Positions 56,486 to 64,000 of a stretch of DNA of 64,000 nucleotides are shown here, one piece after another. Below the pieces are notes generated by a model. The model saw only the letters and a list, made by a program, of their open reading frames with translations. It had not been told where the DNA came from and made no database searches. Origin of the DNA: Paenibacillus silvisoli (GTDB lineage: Bacteria > Bacillota > Bacilli > Paenibacillales > Paenibacillaceae). The position numbers were made by a program, and so were the translations under genes. The stretch is from the NCBI RefSeq assembly GCF_030866765.1, contig NZ_CP133017.1:5112501-5176500 (forward strand). Reading direction: 5' to 3'. Numbering within the stretch: the stretch's first letter is position 1; every line of letters starts with the position of its first letter.

Positions 56486-57239
56486 TTGCGCCTCCGCCTG
56501 CCACGAGCCGGTAGAAAGCCTCTTCCAAGGAGCCCGTTCTCGCGTCCCTCGGCATGCCGGCAGCCTCGCACACATCCGAAAGCGTGCCCTGCGCCACGAT
56601 AGCCCCTTGATGGAGCACGATAAAACGGCTGCAATACGACTCCACCGTCGATAAAATATGCGAGCTCATAAACACCGACGAGCCTTCCTTCGTCACCTCG
56701 ACCAATTTATCCAGCAGCGACCGGATTCCGAGCGGATCAAGGCCAAGAAACGGCTCGTCGATGACGTAGAGCGCGGGCTTCGCGAGCAGCGCGTTCATTA
56801 TCATGACCTTCTGCCGCATCCCTTTCGATAGATGAGCGGCGAAGGCGCCTCGTTTCGGCGTCATATAAAACTCATCCAGGAGGTTCTCCCTCCGCTGCTC
56901 ATAAGCCGATTCATCGATCCGGTACGCCATCCCCGTCAGCGCCAAATGCTCCTCTACGGTCAGCTCGTCGAACAACAGCGGCGACTCCGGTACGTAGGCC
57001 AGGGAGCTCCGATACTGCTGCGGCTCTTCCGCCAGCGTATGGCCGCCGATGCGGATTTCGCCGGTATGCGGCTGCATAAGCCCCAGAATATGCTTGATCG
57101 CCGTGCTTTTACCCGCGCCGTTCAATCCGATCAGCCCGATCATTTCGCCTGCGCCGACCTCGAAATTCAGATCGTGCAGCACCGGCCTGCGTGGGCTGTA
57201 GCCGCCCGTCAAACCTTTCACTTCCAATACTGGTTTCAT
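56469..57239 (-). CDS. ecsA: ABC transporter ATP-binding protein EcsA
   Basis: 256 residues; ATG 57239 with GAGGTGA upstream. Walker A LIGLNGAGKST, Q-loop region SLAYVPESPLLFDELTVEEH, signature HLSKGMRQKV, Walker B ALYVIDEPFLGLDP, and H-loop SSHIL. The SKGMRQK signature and PFLGLDPLGI are typical of EcsA. Energises the EcsB membrane partner. First gene of the two-gene operon. Confidence 0.93.
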   Translation of the reverse strand: MKPVLEVKGLTGGYSPRRPVLHDLNFEVGAGEMIGLIGLNGAGKSTAIKHILGLMQPHTGEIRIGGHTLAEEPQQYRSSLAYVPESPLLFDELTVEEHLALTGMAYRIDESAYEQRRENLLDEFYMTPKRGAFAAHLSKGMRQKVMIMNALLAKPALYVIDEPFLGLDPLGIRSLLDKLVEVTKEGSSVFMSSHILSTVESYCSRFIVLHQGAIVAQGTLSDVCEAAGMPRDARTGSLEEAFYRLVAGGGANGPVG

Positions 57240-57360
57240 TATCGTCGTTCACCTCTGCATTCTCACCCTGATACTACCAAATTATCGGACAAACATAAAG
57301 AAACGGCTGGAGCCGTCCTTTTGGCCGAACGGCGCGCAGGAGAGCACTTCCTTTGACCTA

Positions 57361-57411
57361 TGAAAAAAAGCCCCGGGCCTGCAATGGAATGCAGTGCCCG
57401 GGACCTATGCC
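57361..57411 (-). terminator. Terminator of the SLH-protein gene
   Basis: GC-rich stem CCCGGGC-CTGCA / TGCAG-GCCCGGG with a T-run on the minus strand, ending about 12 nt past the stop. Confidence 0.85.
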
Positions 57412-57421
57412 GCGTTGCCGA

Positions 57422-58618
57422 TTAGGCTACGATTTTGATGGTGTAAACGATGTTGTTAACGATTGTAAGCTCGACGGTTTGACCCGACACGAGCAAATCT
57501 TCGTTGCCCACGATCGCCGCATCAGGCGAAACGTTCAACACGAAAGCTTGCGTCGAGTTATCGCCATCCTTCGTGAACGAGATCGACTTGATTTTGCCTT
57601 GCGCGTTCACGGCAACGATGGAGTTGAACTTGCCCGTTTGCTTCACGATCGCGTTTTCAACCGCGTTCTTCGTTACTTCGATGAACACGACTTTGTTTTC
57701 GAACGTGCGCACGAGAACCTCGTCGCCCGCTTTAAGCGCGGAAACGGCCGCTTTTGCGTTATCACGGAAAATAAAGACCGATGGATCAAGCGCGAGCGCC
57801 ACTTCGGAGTTGTCCGGTTTGACGACAACGATCGCATTGCCGCTAGCTGCCGCTTTCAGCTTGCCTGTGATCGCTTGCGCATCGTGATCCGGAAGCTGCT
57901 CGTCCGTACGGTCGAGAAGCGCGGCCAGCTCAGCGCGCGTTACCGGTTGGTTCGGACGGAACGTGTTGTCTTGGTAGCCCGTGATCAGACCTTTTTCGAT
58001 CGCTACTTGTACATAGCCAACGGAACCGGCAGGGATTTTGTCAGCATCGCGGAAGTTAAGATCCGAGTTTGCTTTCGCTTTCGCTTCGGATTCCAAACCG
58101 AGCGCTTTCACAAGCAGCGTAGCCGCGAACAGGCGAGTAGCCGACTTCTCCGGTTGGATCGCATCGTCCGTTTCGCTGAACAGGTCTTTCTCAAGCGCTA
58201 CGGCTACGTAACCGACTGCCCATGGATATTTCTTGGCGAGCTGGTCAGCGTCCTTGAATTTCAGCTTCGTGCTCATTTCCGCTTGCGATTCCGCTTGGTC
58301 TTTCAAACCCATCAAGCGAACGGCCGCTACGATGGACTCGATGCGCGAAATTTTTTGCTGCGGCTTGAACGTACCGTCTTCGTAGCCGTTGAATACGCCT
58401 TTCGATGCTAGGCGGATGATGTACTCGAGCGCCCATTTCAGCTCTTTCTCATCCTTGAAGTTCAGGTTGATGCTGTGCTTATCTTTGTCTTTCTGATCAT
58501 GTTTGCCGTTGTCATGTCCTTTGTCATTGCCGTGTGCAAAAGCGCTGCTAGCGCCACCTGCTAGGGTTAGTAACGCCATCGACGTAATTGCCGCCTTTTT
58601 CAAAATGGCTTTTTTCAT
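57422..58618 (-). CDS. S-layer homology (SLH) domain protein
   Basis: 398 residues; ATG 58618 with GAGGAGAG 11 nt upstream. Signal peptide MKKAILKKAAITSMALLTLA with cleavage after AFA, then a His/Asp/Lys-rich stretch. Three SLH-like units: about 55-120 (LEYIIRLASKGVFNGYEDGT), 120-175 (VGYVAVALEKDLFSETDDAI, degenerate) and 180-235 (VGYVQVAIEKGLITGYQDNT). SLH domains bind pyruvylated secondary wall polymer. The C-terminal about 150 residues are beta-rich and unrecognised (VVVKPDNSEVALALDPS). Standalone gene. Confidence 0.9.
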   Translation of the reverse strand: MKKAILKKAAITSMALLTLAGGASSAFAHGNDKGHDNGKHDQKDKDKHSINLNFKDEKELKWALEYIIRLASKGVFNGYEDGTFKPQQKISRIESIVAAVRLMGLKDQAESQAEMSTKLKFKDADQLAKKYPWAVGYVAVALEKDLFSETDDAIQPEKSATRLFAATLLVKALGLESEAKAKANSDLNFRDADKIPAGSVGYVQVAIEKGLITGYQDNTFRPNQPVTRAELAALLDRTDEQLPDHDAQAITGKLKAAASGNAIVVVKPDNSEVALALDPSVFIFRDNAKAAVSALKAGDEVLVRTFENKVVFIEVTKNAVENAIVKQTGKFNSIVAVNAQGKIKSISFTKDGDNSTQAFVLNVSPDAAIVGNEDLLVSGQTVELTIVNNIVYTIKIVA

Positions 58619-58787
58619 GGTGCTGCCACTCTCCTCGCGATTGCGGTCCGTGCCGCGTTTTAACTTTCGCTCATACCGTTCGGGGAGTGGCAGGATATTT
58701 CAGGGGGTGCTTACGGAATTTAATCGTTGCGATTCGTCAAAAACCGAGCATTCATGCGGAAAAATTCATTTATTAACGTTTATTCAT

Positions 58788-59627
58788 TTATTTTTCGGAA
58801 GCCGAATATGCAAGCGGGAAGTACTGATTATCGAACAAATCGCCTTCCTTCGGACGAGGTCCGAGCAAGCGGATGTTATCGACGTTTTGGATTCTCTTAT
58901 ACGCCGTTCCTTGCGGGATGTAATGCGCAACGATGCTAAGACGCGGGTCGTTCGAGAAGTTTTGGCGCGAGCCGTGAATCGTTAACGAGTGGTGGAAGCT
59001 GACTTGGCCGGCTTTGAGAATAAGCGGCTCTTCCCGCCAAGTCTTCTCTTCGACTTCCATCTGCTTTCTCACCGATTCCAGCTCCGTGTTGAAGAAGCCG
59101 TCGGAGTTCAGCAGTCCCCATTTGTGCGAGCCTGGGATGACCTGCATGCAGCCGTTGCTGAGATCCGTATCTTGGAGCGCGACCCAAGCCGTGACCAAGT
59201 TCGTCGTGTTCGTGCATTGCCAGTACACCCAGTCTTGGTGCCAGCCTACGTTGCCAACGGACGTTTCGGCTTTGCCTGTGCCCGGTTTGTAGATCGCTTG
59301 GTCGTACCAAAGGCGAACCTCGCCCGTATTCATCAAGTTTGCCGCCAGTTTGCCGAGCTTGCGGTTCGTCACCGCTTTGTACATCTCGTCGTTGATCCAC
59401 CAGCCGTTATCGATTTTGCGCAGACGGTCCGGCTTGTTCGGGTCCGCGAACCACTCTGTCAGCGGGTACGCGTCTCCGTCGAAATCTTGATTCCAAATGC
59501 GGTCATGCGCTTTGCGGAGCGCCTCTACTTCCTCGGCATCAAAGACGATCGGGCTGATCCAGTAGCCGTTCTCTTCGTAAAACTCGCGGGCTTGCTTTTC
59601 TTCTTCCGTCGTGATTGTATAATTCAT
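58788..59627 (-). CDS. Phytanoyl-CoA dioxygenase (PhyH) family protein
   Basis: 279 residues; ATG 59627 with AAAGGGG 12 nt upstream. Double-stranded beta-helix of Fe(II)/2-oxoglutarate oxygenases. The metal triad is likely from GWHQDW (His and Asp) and a distal His in VSFHHSLTIHGSRQNFSNDP. Substrate unknown; environmental PhyH proteins hydroxylate diverse small molecules. Divergent from an AraC regulator, which probably activates it. Cytoplasmic. Confidence 0.88.
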   Translation of the reverse strand: MNYTITTEEEKQAREFYEENGYWISPIVFDAEEVEALRKAHDRIWNQDFDGDAYPLTEWFADPNKPDRLRKIDNGWWINDEMYKAVTNRKLGKLAANLMNTGEVRLWYDQAIYKPGTGKAETSVGNVGWHQDWVYWQCTNTTNLVTAWVALQDTDLSNGCMQVIPGSHKWGLLNSDGFFNTELESVRKQMEVEEKTWREEPLILKAGQVSFHHSLTIHGSRQNFSNDPRLSIVAHYIPQGTAYKRIQNVDNIRLLGPRPKEGDLFDNQYFPLAYSASEK

Positions 59628-59674
59628 TGGTTTTGCATTCCCCTTTGCCTGCTAATTTGTAAATCCATACATAG

Positions 59675-59730
59675 AATATACAATTGAAAGCGCATTATGT
59701 ATTGTACGAGGTCATCGCCATTTGTATAAT
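59675..59730. promoter_or_regulatory. Divergent PhyH/AraC promoter region
   Basis: AraC side: TTGTAC (59702-59707), 17 bp, TATAAT (59725-59730). PhyH side: TATATT (59680-59675) with a poor -35, as expected for an activated promoter. TACAAT...ATTGTA arms surround TGAAAGCGCATTA, a cre-like element. Confidence 0.5.
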
Positions 59731-59756
59731 TGTAACATGAATTGGAGGGATGCTTG

Positions 59757-60593
59757 ATGGCGGCCGACAACCAGCTCCGCCTAGGCGTAGAGGCGCTGAT
59801 CAAGCAGGTCGATCAGCATTGGCGGCATATTCGTATCCATACGTGCGGGATCTGGGAAAATCTAGCTTGGGACGGACCGGGCCGATTTTTCGAGCTGAAT
59901 TACTTGGCAGTCGGCAGCCAGCTGGTCATCCAGGACGGACAAGCCGTACAACTGAAGCAGGGCGACCTGTTCGCGGTTCAAGATACGCTGCGCAACAGCG
60001 CTTGCGCGGACGGCCAGTTTCGATTGTACTATGTCGGCTTCCACTCGGATCAGGCCGAGCTGAACGCTGCGTTCCGCAACCTGTTCGCCAGGCTGAAGCT
60101 GGATACGAGTCCGATGTCGCTTCAAGGCTTGCAGCAGGATTACGCCGCGATGATGGCCGAGCTTAATCTGGGGCGGTACGATTCGGCGCTGGTGAAGCAG
60201 CATTTTCTGCATCTGCTTGTACGCATCTACCACGGTGTCGCTCAATCCGCGCAAAGTCCGCATCATAAGCTTGTCCAAGCGGTCATGCACGATTTGCACG
60301 AGCAGTGGCATGCCGGCGAGCGGCTGCTGCTGGCCGAAATCTCGGAGCGGTATTCGCTCAATGAGCGCTATCTCAATCGGCTGTTCAAGCAGGAGACCGG
60401 CGTCACGATCGGAAGCTACATGAACACGATCCGGCTGGAGCATGCGAAGCGGCTGCTCGAAACGACCTCGATGCCGATTACTGCGATCGCCCATGCCGCC
60501 GGCTTTTACGATGGCGCGCATTTCAGCCGCACCTTTAAGGGCAAGGAAGGCGTGTCGCCGCAGGATTACCGGGCGATGCACCGGAACGGGTAG
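59757..60593 (+). CDS. AraC-family transcriptional regulator
   Basis: 278 residues from ATG 59757; GGAGGG lies 6 nt upstream, so a TTG at 59742 is not the start. N-terminal cupin-like sensor (FFELNYLAVGSQLVIQDGQA, LKQGDLFAVQDTLRN) and two HTH motifs (LAEISERYSLNERYLNRLFK, MPITAIAHAAGFYDGAHFSR). Probably controls the divergent PhyH gene. Followed by a 52-bp-period repeat array. Confidence 0.92.
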   Translation: MAADNQLRLGVEALIKQVDQHWRHIRIHTCGIWENLAWDGPGRFFELNYLAVGSQLVIQDGQAVQLKQGDLFAVQDTLRNSACADGQFRLYYVGFHSDQAELNAAFRNLFARLKLDTSPMSLQGLQQDYAAMMAELNLGRYDSALVKQHFLHLLVRIYHGVAQSAQSPHHKLVQAVMHDLHEQWHAGERLLLAEISERYSLNERYLNRLFKQETGVTIGSYMNTIRLEHAKRLLETTSMPITAIAHAAGFYDGAHFSRTFKGKEGVSPQDYRAMHRNG

Positions 60594-60605
60594 CACAGCG
60601 GTTAT

Positions 60606-60827
60606 GTATGAAAAATCGTACAGCGTGACCGGCTTTTCGTGCGACTCCGGAGATTTTGTACGAAAAATCATACATAATGGCCGGCCTTTCGTGCCATTCC
60701 AGAGATTTTGTACGAAAAATCGTTACTAATGGCCGTTGCTTCCTACAAATCCGGCGATTGTGTATGTAAATTCATACAAAAAGGACGAAACTCCCTTCTG
60801 TACGATCTGCTTTGTACGAAATTTCAC
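60606..60827. repeat. 52-bp-period array with GTACGAAAAATCATAC core, locus 2
   Basis: Palindromic cores start at 60606, 60658, 60710, 60762 and 60814, exactly 52 bp apart. Consensus is GTACGAAAAATCATAC. Here the 36-nt interval is also partly conserved (AATGGCCGGCCTTTCGTGCC). Same core and period as at 13285-13457. Confidence 0.9.
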
Positions 60828-60833
60828 CCCCGA

Positions 60834-60870
60834 AAAAAAGACCAAGAGCATATTCGCTCTTGGTCTTTTA
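60834..60870 (-). terminator. Terminator of the DEAD-box helicase gene
   Basis: Stem AAAGACCAAGAGC / GCTCTTGGTCTTT with a 6-nt loop and T-rich flanks; 7 nt after the gene's stop on the minus strand. Confidence 0.85.
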
Positions 60871-60876
60871 CTGCGT

Positions 60877-62364
60877 CTAGCTTTGCTCGCCGTCGCGTTT
60901 CGCTTTCAGCCACTTCGGCGCGCCTTTGTTTTTGCGTTCCCGTTCAAGCGCTTTTTTGGATTTCGTCGGCTTCGCAGCCGCCGGCCGCCGGCCAGCCGTC
61001 GCGCCGCTACTCGCGTCCGCGCCGCGGACAGCAGCTTGGCCGGCTTCACTGGCGCCGCCTGCGCCATTCCCGCTGCCTTCGCTGACGCGCGCGCTCGGGC
61101 TGCCGAAACCGGCACCGCGCCCGACACCGCCACGCGCATTCGCATTCGCGTTCGCGCTGCGACGACCGCTTTCGTCGCCTCTTCTAGGCGCACCGTCCCG
61201 CTTAAAGTCGCGGCTGCCCTGCTGCTCCTCGCCGGGATTCCACAGCTTGCCCGCGTACATCGTCTTCTCCTGCAGATCGATGCCGAGCTGCTTGCGGAAC
61301 TTGTCCATGATGAACAGCTGGTTCCGCGTCACGATCGAGACGACGGTACCCGGCTTGCCCATCCGGCCGGTCCGGCCGGAACGATGTACGTAATGATCCG
61401 CGTCCATCGCGGGATCAAGATGAACGACAAGCGGCAAATCAGCGATATCGAGCCCGCGTGCCGCAACATCCGTTGCCACCAGCAGCTGGAGGCGGCCATC
61501 GCGGAACCGGGCCAGCGTCGACGCGCGGCGCTGCTTGTCCGCATCCCCGTACAGCGTCTCCACGCTGAAGCCCTCGTAGCTCAGCTTCGCTTCATAGTTC
61601 GCGATTTCATCCGTGTCGTTAATAAACAGCAGCGCGGACGCCGGCTTCAGCATCCGAATCAAGCGGCGCGCCGTATCCACCTTATCCCGCCGCTCGCACA
61701 CGACAAAATAATGCTTCACTTGCTTCCCCGCTTGCTGGTCCGCCGTCACATCCACCCGCTGCGGATCGCTCATCCACCGCGATTCTACCTCGACCATCGC
61801 TTGCGGGCGCGTCGCCGAGAAGAAGGCGATTTGCCGGTCCCGCACCATGCCCCGCAGCAGCGTCTCTACCTCAACCGTCGAACCGAGGTTGAACACCTGA
61901 TCCGCTTCGTCGATGATGACAAGCCGGATCTGATGCAGCTTCAGTTTGCCGGCTTTCACCAGCTCATGAATACGCCCCGGCGTGCCGATTACGACATGCG
62001 GATGCTGACGCAGCTTCTCCACTTGGCGCTGCATCGATGCTCCCCCTATAAGCTGCTGGGATCGCACGCCAATCGCTTCGCCATAGATCTCGGCTACCCG
62101 AAAAATTTGCATCGCCAGCTCTTGCGTCGGCGCCAGAACCATCACCTGCACCTCCGGCTTCGACACATCCACGCGCTGAAGCGCAGGCAGCATATAGGCC
62201 AGCGTTTTGCCGGTTCCCGTTTGCGATTTCGCGGAAACATCCTGTCCCGCAAGCAGGACAGGAATCGTCGCCGCTTGCACCGGCGTCGGCTTTTCGATTT
62301 GATTGGCCATCAAGGCATCAATCAGCTGCGGCTGCAGCTTTAAAAGTTCCCATGTCACGTTCAT
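60877..62364 (-). CDS. DEAD-box ATP-dependent RNA helicase
   Basis: 495 residues; ATG 62364 with GAGGAG 4-5 nt upstream. Motifs in order: Q motif KPTPVQAATIPV, I AKSQTGTGKT, Ia APTQELA, Ib TPGR, II DEAD, III SAT, IV-VI with ATDVAARGLDIADLP and HRSGRTGR. After about residue 375 the tail is Gly/Ala/Arg/Ser-rich and disordered, ending in a basic KKALERERKNKG segment, as in RNA chaperone-type helicases. YfmL- or CshB-like roles (ribosome assembly, cold) are plausible but unproven. Confidence 0.95.
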   Translation of the reverse strand: MNVTWELLKLQPQLIDALMANQIEKPTPVQAATIPVLLAGQDVSAKSQTGTGKTLAYMLPALQRVDVSKPEVQVMVLAPTQELAMQIFRVAEIYGEAIGVRSQQLIGGASMQRQVEKLRQHPHVVIGTPGRIHELVKAGKLKLHQIRLVIIDEADQVFNLGSTVEVETLLRGMVRDRQIAFFSATRPQAMVEVESRWMSDPQRVDVTADQQAGKQVKHYFVVCERRDKVDTARRLIRMLKPASALLFINDTDEIANYEAKLSYEGFSVETLYGDADKQRRASTLARFRDGRLQLLVATDVAARGLDIADLPLVVHLDPAMDADHYVHRSGRTGRMGKPGTVVSIVTRNQLFIMDKFRKQLGIDLQEKTMYAGKLWNPGEEQQGSRDFKRDGAPRRGDESGRRSANANANARGGVGRGAGFGSPSARVSEGSGNGAGGASEAGQAAVRGADASSGATAGRRPAAAKPTKSKKALERERKNKGAPKWLKAKRDGEQS

Positions 62365-62387
62365 CAAACTCCTCGTATGCTTGCTTC

Positions 62388-63161
62388 CTATTTCCGATTC
62401 AACCAGCGGCCTGCGATCCGGTCGGCCAAACGCGGAAACAAGCCGTAAATCCGTATGCCGATAGAGGCCGAGCGCGGCAAATCCACCTCCGGCTTTCGCC
62501 GCTTCATGACCTTCACAATCGCCTCCGCCACGCTCGCCGGCTTCAGCATGTAGCCGCGCACCTTGCTGGCATATTGGCCGCCGGGGTCAGCCGTATGGAG
62601 GAAAGGCGTATCAATCGGCCCGGGATTGATAGCCGATACATAAATATTCATGGCCGCGAACTCCGTCCGCATCGCGTTCGTCAACCCGAGCACGGCATGC
62701 TTCGTTGCCGCGTAACCGGAAGACTTCGACGTACTCAGCTTTCCGGCCATCGATGCGACATTAATAATATGGCCGCCGCCCTGCTTTTGCATATAAGGCA
62801 GCACCGCTTTCGTACACCGGATAATGCCCATGTAATTCGTGTCCATCATCGCCTGGAACCGCTCGATCGGCGTATCGGCGAACAGCTCGAATACGCCAAA
62901 GCCCGCATTGTTCAGCAATATATCGATTCTGCCATAGTCCGCGGCGATTTGCTGAACGACCCGCGCCACTTCATCCGAATCGGTGACGTCCATCCGGTAG
63001 CAGCCATGCCTGCCGCTAATCCCCGAAGCCGCCTCCTGCAGCTTGTCCGGCCTTCTGCCCGTCAGGATCGGAACCGCGCCCTCGGCCGCAAGCAGCTTCG
63101 CCGTTTCCGCGCCGATGCCGGTCGCCGCTCCGGTAATAAGTACAATTTTCCCATGCAACAC
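62388..63161 (-). CDS. Short-chain dehydrogenase/reductase (YqjQ-like)
   Basis: 257 residues from GTG 63161 (AGGTGA 5 nt upstream); GTG 63170 is the alternative. Classical SDR: cofactor motif TGAATGIG, NNAG, catalytic Ser and YAATK (SSGYAATKHAVLG), NPGPIDTPF. NADP(H) preference is suggested by the Arg residues after the second strand (TGRRPDK). Substrate unknown. It lies 24 bp upstream of the helicase gene and may be co-transcribed with it. Confidence 0.9.
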   Translation of the reverse strand: MLHGKIVLITGAATGIGAETAKLLAAEGAVPILTGRRPDKLQEAASGISGRHGCYRMDVTDSDEVARVVQQIAADYGRIDILLNNAGFGVFELFADTPIERFQAMMDTNYMGIIRCTKAVLPYMQKQGGGHIINVASMAGKLSTSKSSGYAATKHAVLGLTNAMRTEFAAMNIYVSAINPGPIDTPFLHTADPGGQYASKVRGYMLKPASVAEAIVKVMKRRKPEVDLPRSASIGIRIYGLFPRLADRIAGRWLNRK

Positions 63162-63237
63162 CGCGATCACCTGACTTTCAGTTTACTGCAACCGGTACAA
63201 ATAGGCAAAACCGCACGCATGCCAGCGGCCCCGAACA

Positions 63238-63264
63238 CGAAAAAAAGCTCCCCTGGGAGCTCGA
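63238..63264 (-). terminator. Terminator of the cheX-like gene
   Basis: Short stem GAGCTCCC/GGGAGCTC followed by TTTTTTT on the minus strand, directly after the stop. Confidence 0.8.
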
Positions 63265-63270
63265 ATCGTG

Positions 63271-63732
63271 TTACGATGCAATTAGAACCTGGATGTCCAG
63301 CTCGCCGATTCCATCCATAATAAGCGGAATGGTAAGTGCCTTCGTAGCCGTAAACCCGGCTGCTTGATTGGAGAGCACGAGCTTAGGCGGCGTAATGTCG
63401 ACGCGAACGCCCTGGTTGAACAGCATGGTGCTGGCGTTGCCGCTGATCATGTTGCCGAGCTCCGAAATTGCGCTCTTGCCCATCTCGTCCATTTCTGCAA
63501 TCGGGTAACCGCCCATCATAGCGGACACCATCTTGAGTGCGACCTCTTCGCTTAAACCGAATACGATATCACCGTTCATTTGACCGTTTATTCCGATTTG
63601 AATCCAAATATAATCATTGGCAAATTTGATTTCTTTGACACCGAGCTGACCGGTCGAAGGCTTGACTTGCGCGACTTGTTCGATGACGATCTTAGCGGAC
63701 TCCAAGAAGGGATTAATGTATTCAGCCTTCAT
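63271..63732 (-). CDS. cheX: CheX-like chemotaxis phosphatase
   Basis: 153 residues; ATG 63732 with AAGGGG upstream. CheC/CheX/FliY fold: the single conserved E-x2-N helix is seen in SAISELGNMISGNASTML (Glu and Asn contact CheY-P). N-terminal MKAEYINPFLESAKIVIEQV and closing TIPLIMDGIGELDIQVLIAS fit CheX. Expected to dephosphorylate CheY-P. No other che gene is adjacent; the MCP at 5869-7863 is distant. Confidence 0.9.
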   Translation of the reverse strand: MKAEYINPFLESAKIVIEQVAQVKPSTGQLGVKEIKFANDYIWIQIGINGQMNGDIVFGLSEEVALKMVSAMMGGYPIAEMDEMGKSAISELGNMISGNASTMLFNQGVRVDITPPKLVLSNQAAGFTATKALTIPLIMDGIGELDIQVLIAS

Positions 63733-63886
63733 CTTTGAGGTAACGCCCCTTTTCGACTTGATTCGATGGCATTCATCTTTACCAATGATTATATATGAAT
63801 TGTTAGGTCAAGTATACTACTCAATTCGGGCATCGAATTAAAGTTTTGTAGAATTGCGTCGAACTAAAGTCCCTGGGAGGAAAACC

Positions 63887-64000
63887 GTGCCGAACGTATG
63901 GACCCATTTCATATTTGGGCAGCAATGCCTGCAAGCGCTCGGAGAAGAGCGATTAATTGAAACTCCGCATCTGAAAACGATGTTTAATATGGGCTGCCAA
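63887..64000 (+). CDS. Zinc-dependent phospholipase C family protein, 5' part only
   Basis: GTG 63887 with TGGGAGGAAAACC upstream; 38 codons before the right edge. MPNVWTHFIFGQQCLQALGE then ETPHLKTMFNMGCQ matches the start of the small zinc-dependent PLC-like proteins of Bacillales, in which early Trp and His residues are zinc ligands. Divergent from cheX. Function beyond the family name is not inferable from this fragment. Confidence 0.7.
   Translation, partial: MPNVWTHFIFGQQCLQALGEERLIETPHLKTMFNMGCQ

Overview
The window looks like a chromosomal segment of a spore-forming Gram-positive bacterium, most likely Paenibacillus or a close relative. Signs are the fairly GC-rich but clearly firmicute genes, strong AGGAGG-type ribosome binding sites with frequent GTG and TTG starts, SLH-domain and copper-amine-oxidase-like stalk proteins, YdjO- and CheX-type proteins, a GlgC/GlgD pair, and YtcQ/LplB-type sugar transporters. 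No rRNA, tRNA, CRISPR array, phage or insertion sequence was recognised.

Layout. (1) 1-5366, minus strand: sugar-nucleotide and glycosyltransferase genes (UDP-GlcNAc 4,6-dehydratase fragment, FnlC/WecB-type 2-epimerase, GT4 enzyme, two CgeB-type proteins). (2) 5561-17336: YdjO-like protein, methyl-accepting chemotaxis protein, a sugar ABC transporter set, O-acetylhomoserine sulfhydrylase, a repeat-filled intergenic region, a frameshifted membrane AraC regulator and a GntR/LacI hybrid regulator. (3) 17561-25332, minus strand: a tight run of ten genes that reads as one operon, mixing GT2, GT-D, nucleotidyltransferase and small helical proteins. Its leader carries a sigma-K-like promoter. (4) 26069-31147: a GntR/FCD-regulated sugar ABC operon with a translationally coupled PLP lyase. 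(5) 31284-46459: two giant surface proteins (1998 aa of decapeptide repeats and a 2147 aa secreted mosaic), a stalk protein, a 28-aa membrane microprotein and a CotSA-like GT4. (6) 46794-64000: mostly housekeeping or metabolic genes (psd, MocR/PNPOx pair, aminotransferase, glgCD, ecsAB, SLH protein, PhyH/AraC pair, DEAD helicase, SDR, CheX) ending in a truncated zinc-dependent phospholipase-like gene.

How it fits together. Regions 1, 3 and 5 look like parts of one spore-surface (coat or exosporium) glycosylation and assembly system. CgeB-, SpsI- and CotSA-like enzymes resemble known Bacillus spore-coat glycosylation proteins. At least five proteins, plus one 92-aa protein, share an unusual module: a Lys/Arg-rich disordered stretch followed by a G-Y-x2-G-x3-G signature. 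Sigma-K-like promoters precede the large glycosyltransferase operon and the decapeptide-repeat giant. The shared module is the most interesting possibly undescribed element.

Non-coding structure is also notable. Two arrays 47 kb apart carry the same 16-18 nt palindromic core at an almost exact 52-bp period, a second inverted repeat family lies near 13.5-13.7 kb, and two promoters of the GntR/FCD regulon share an identical operator at identical geometry. All calls are from reading the sequence and from memory of families; no database search was run.
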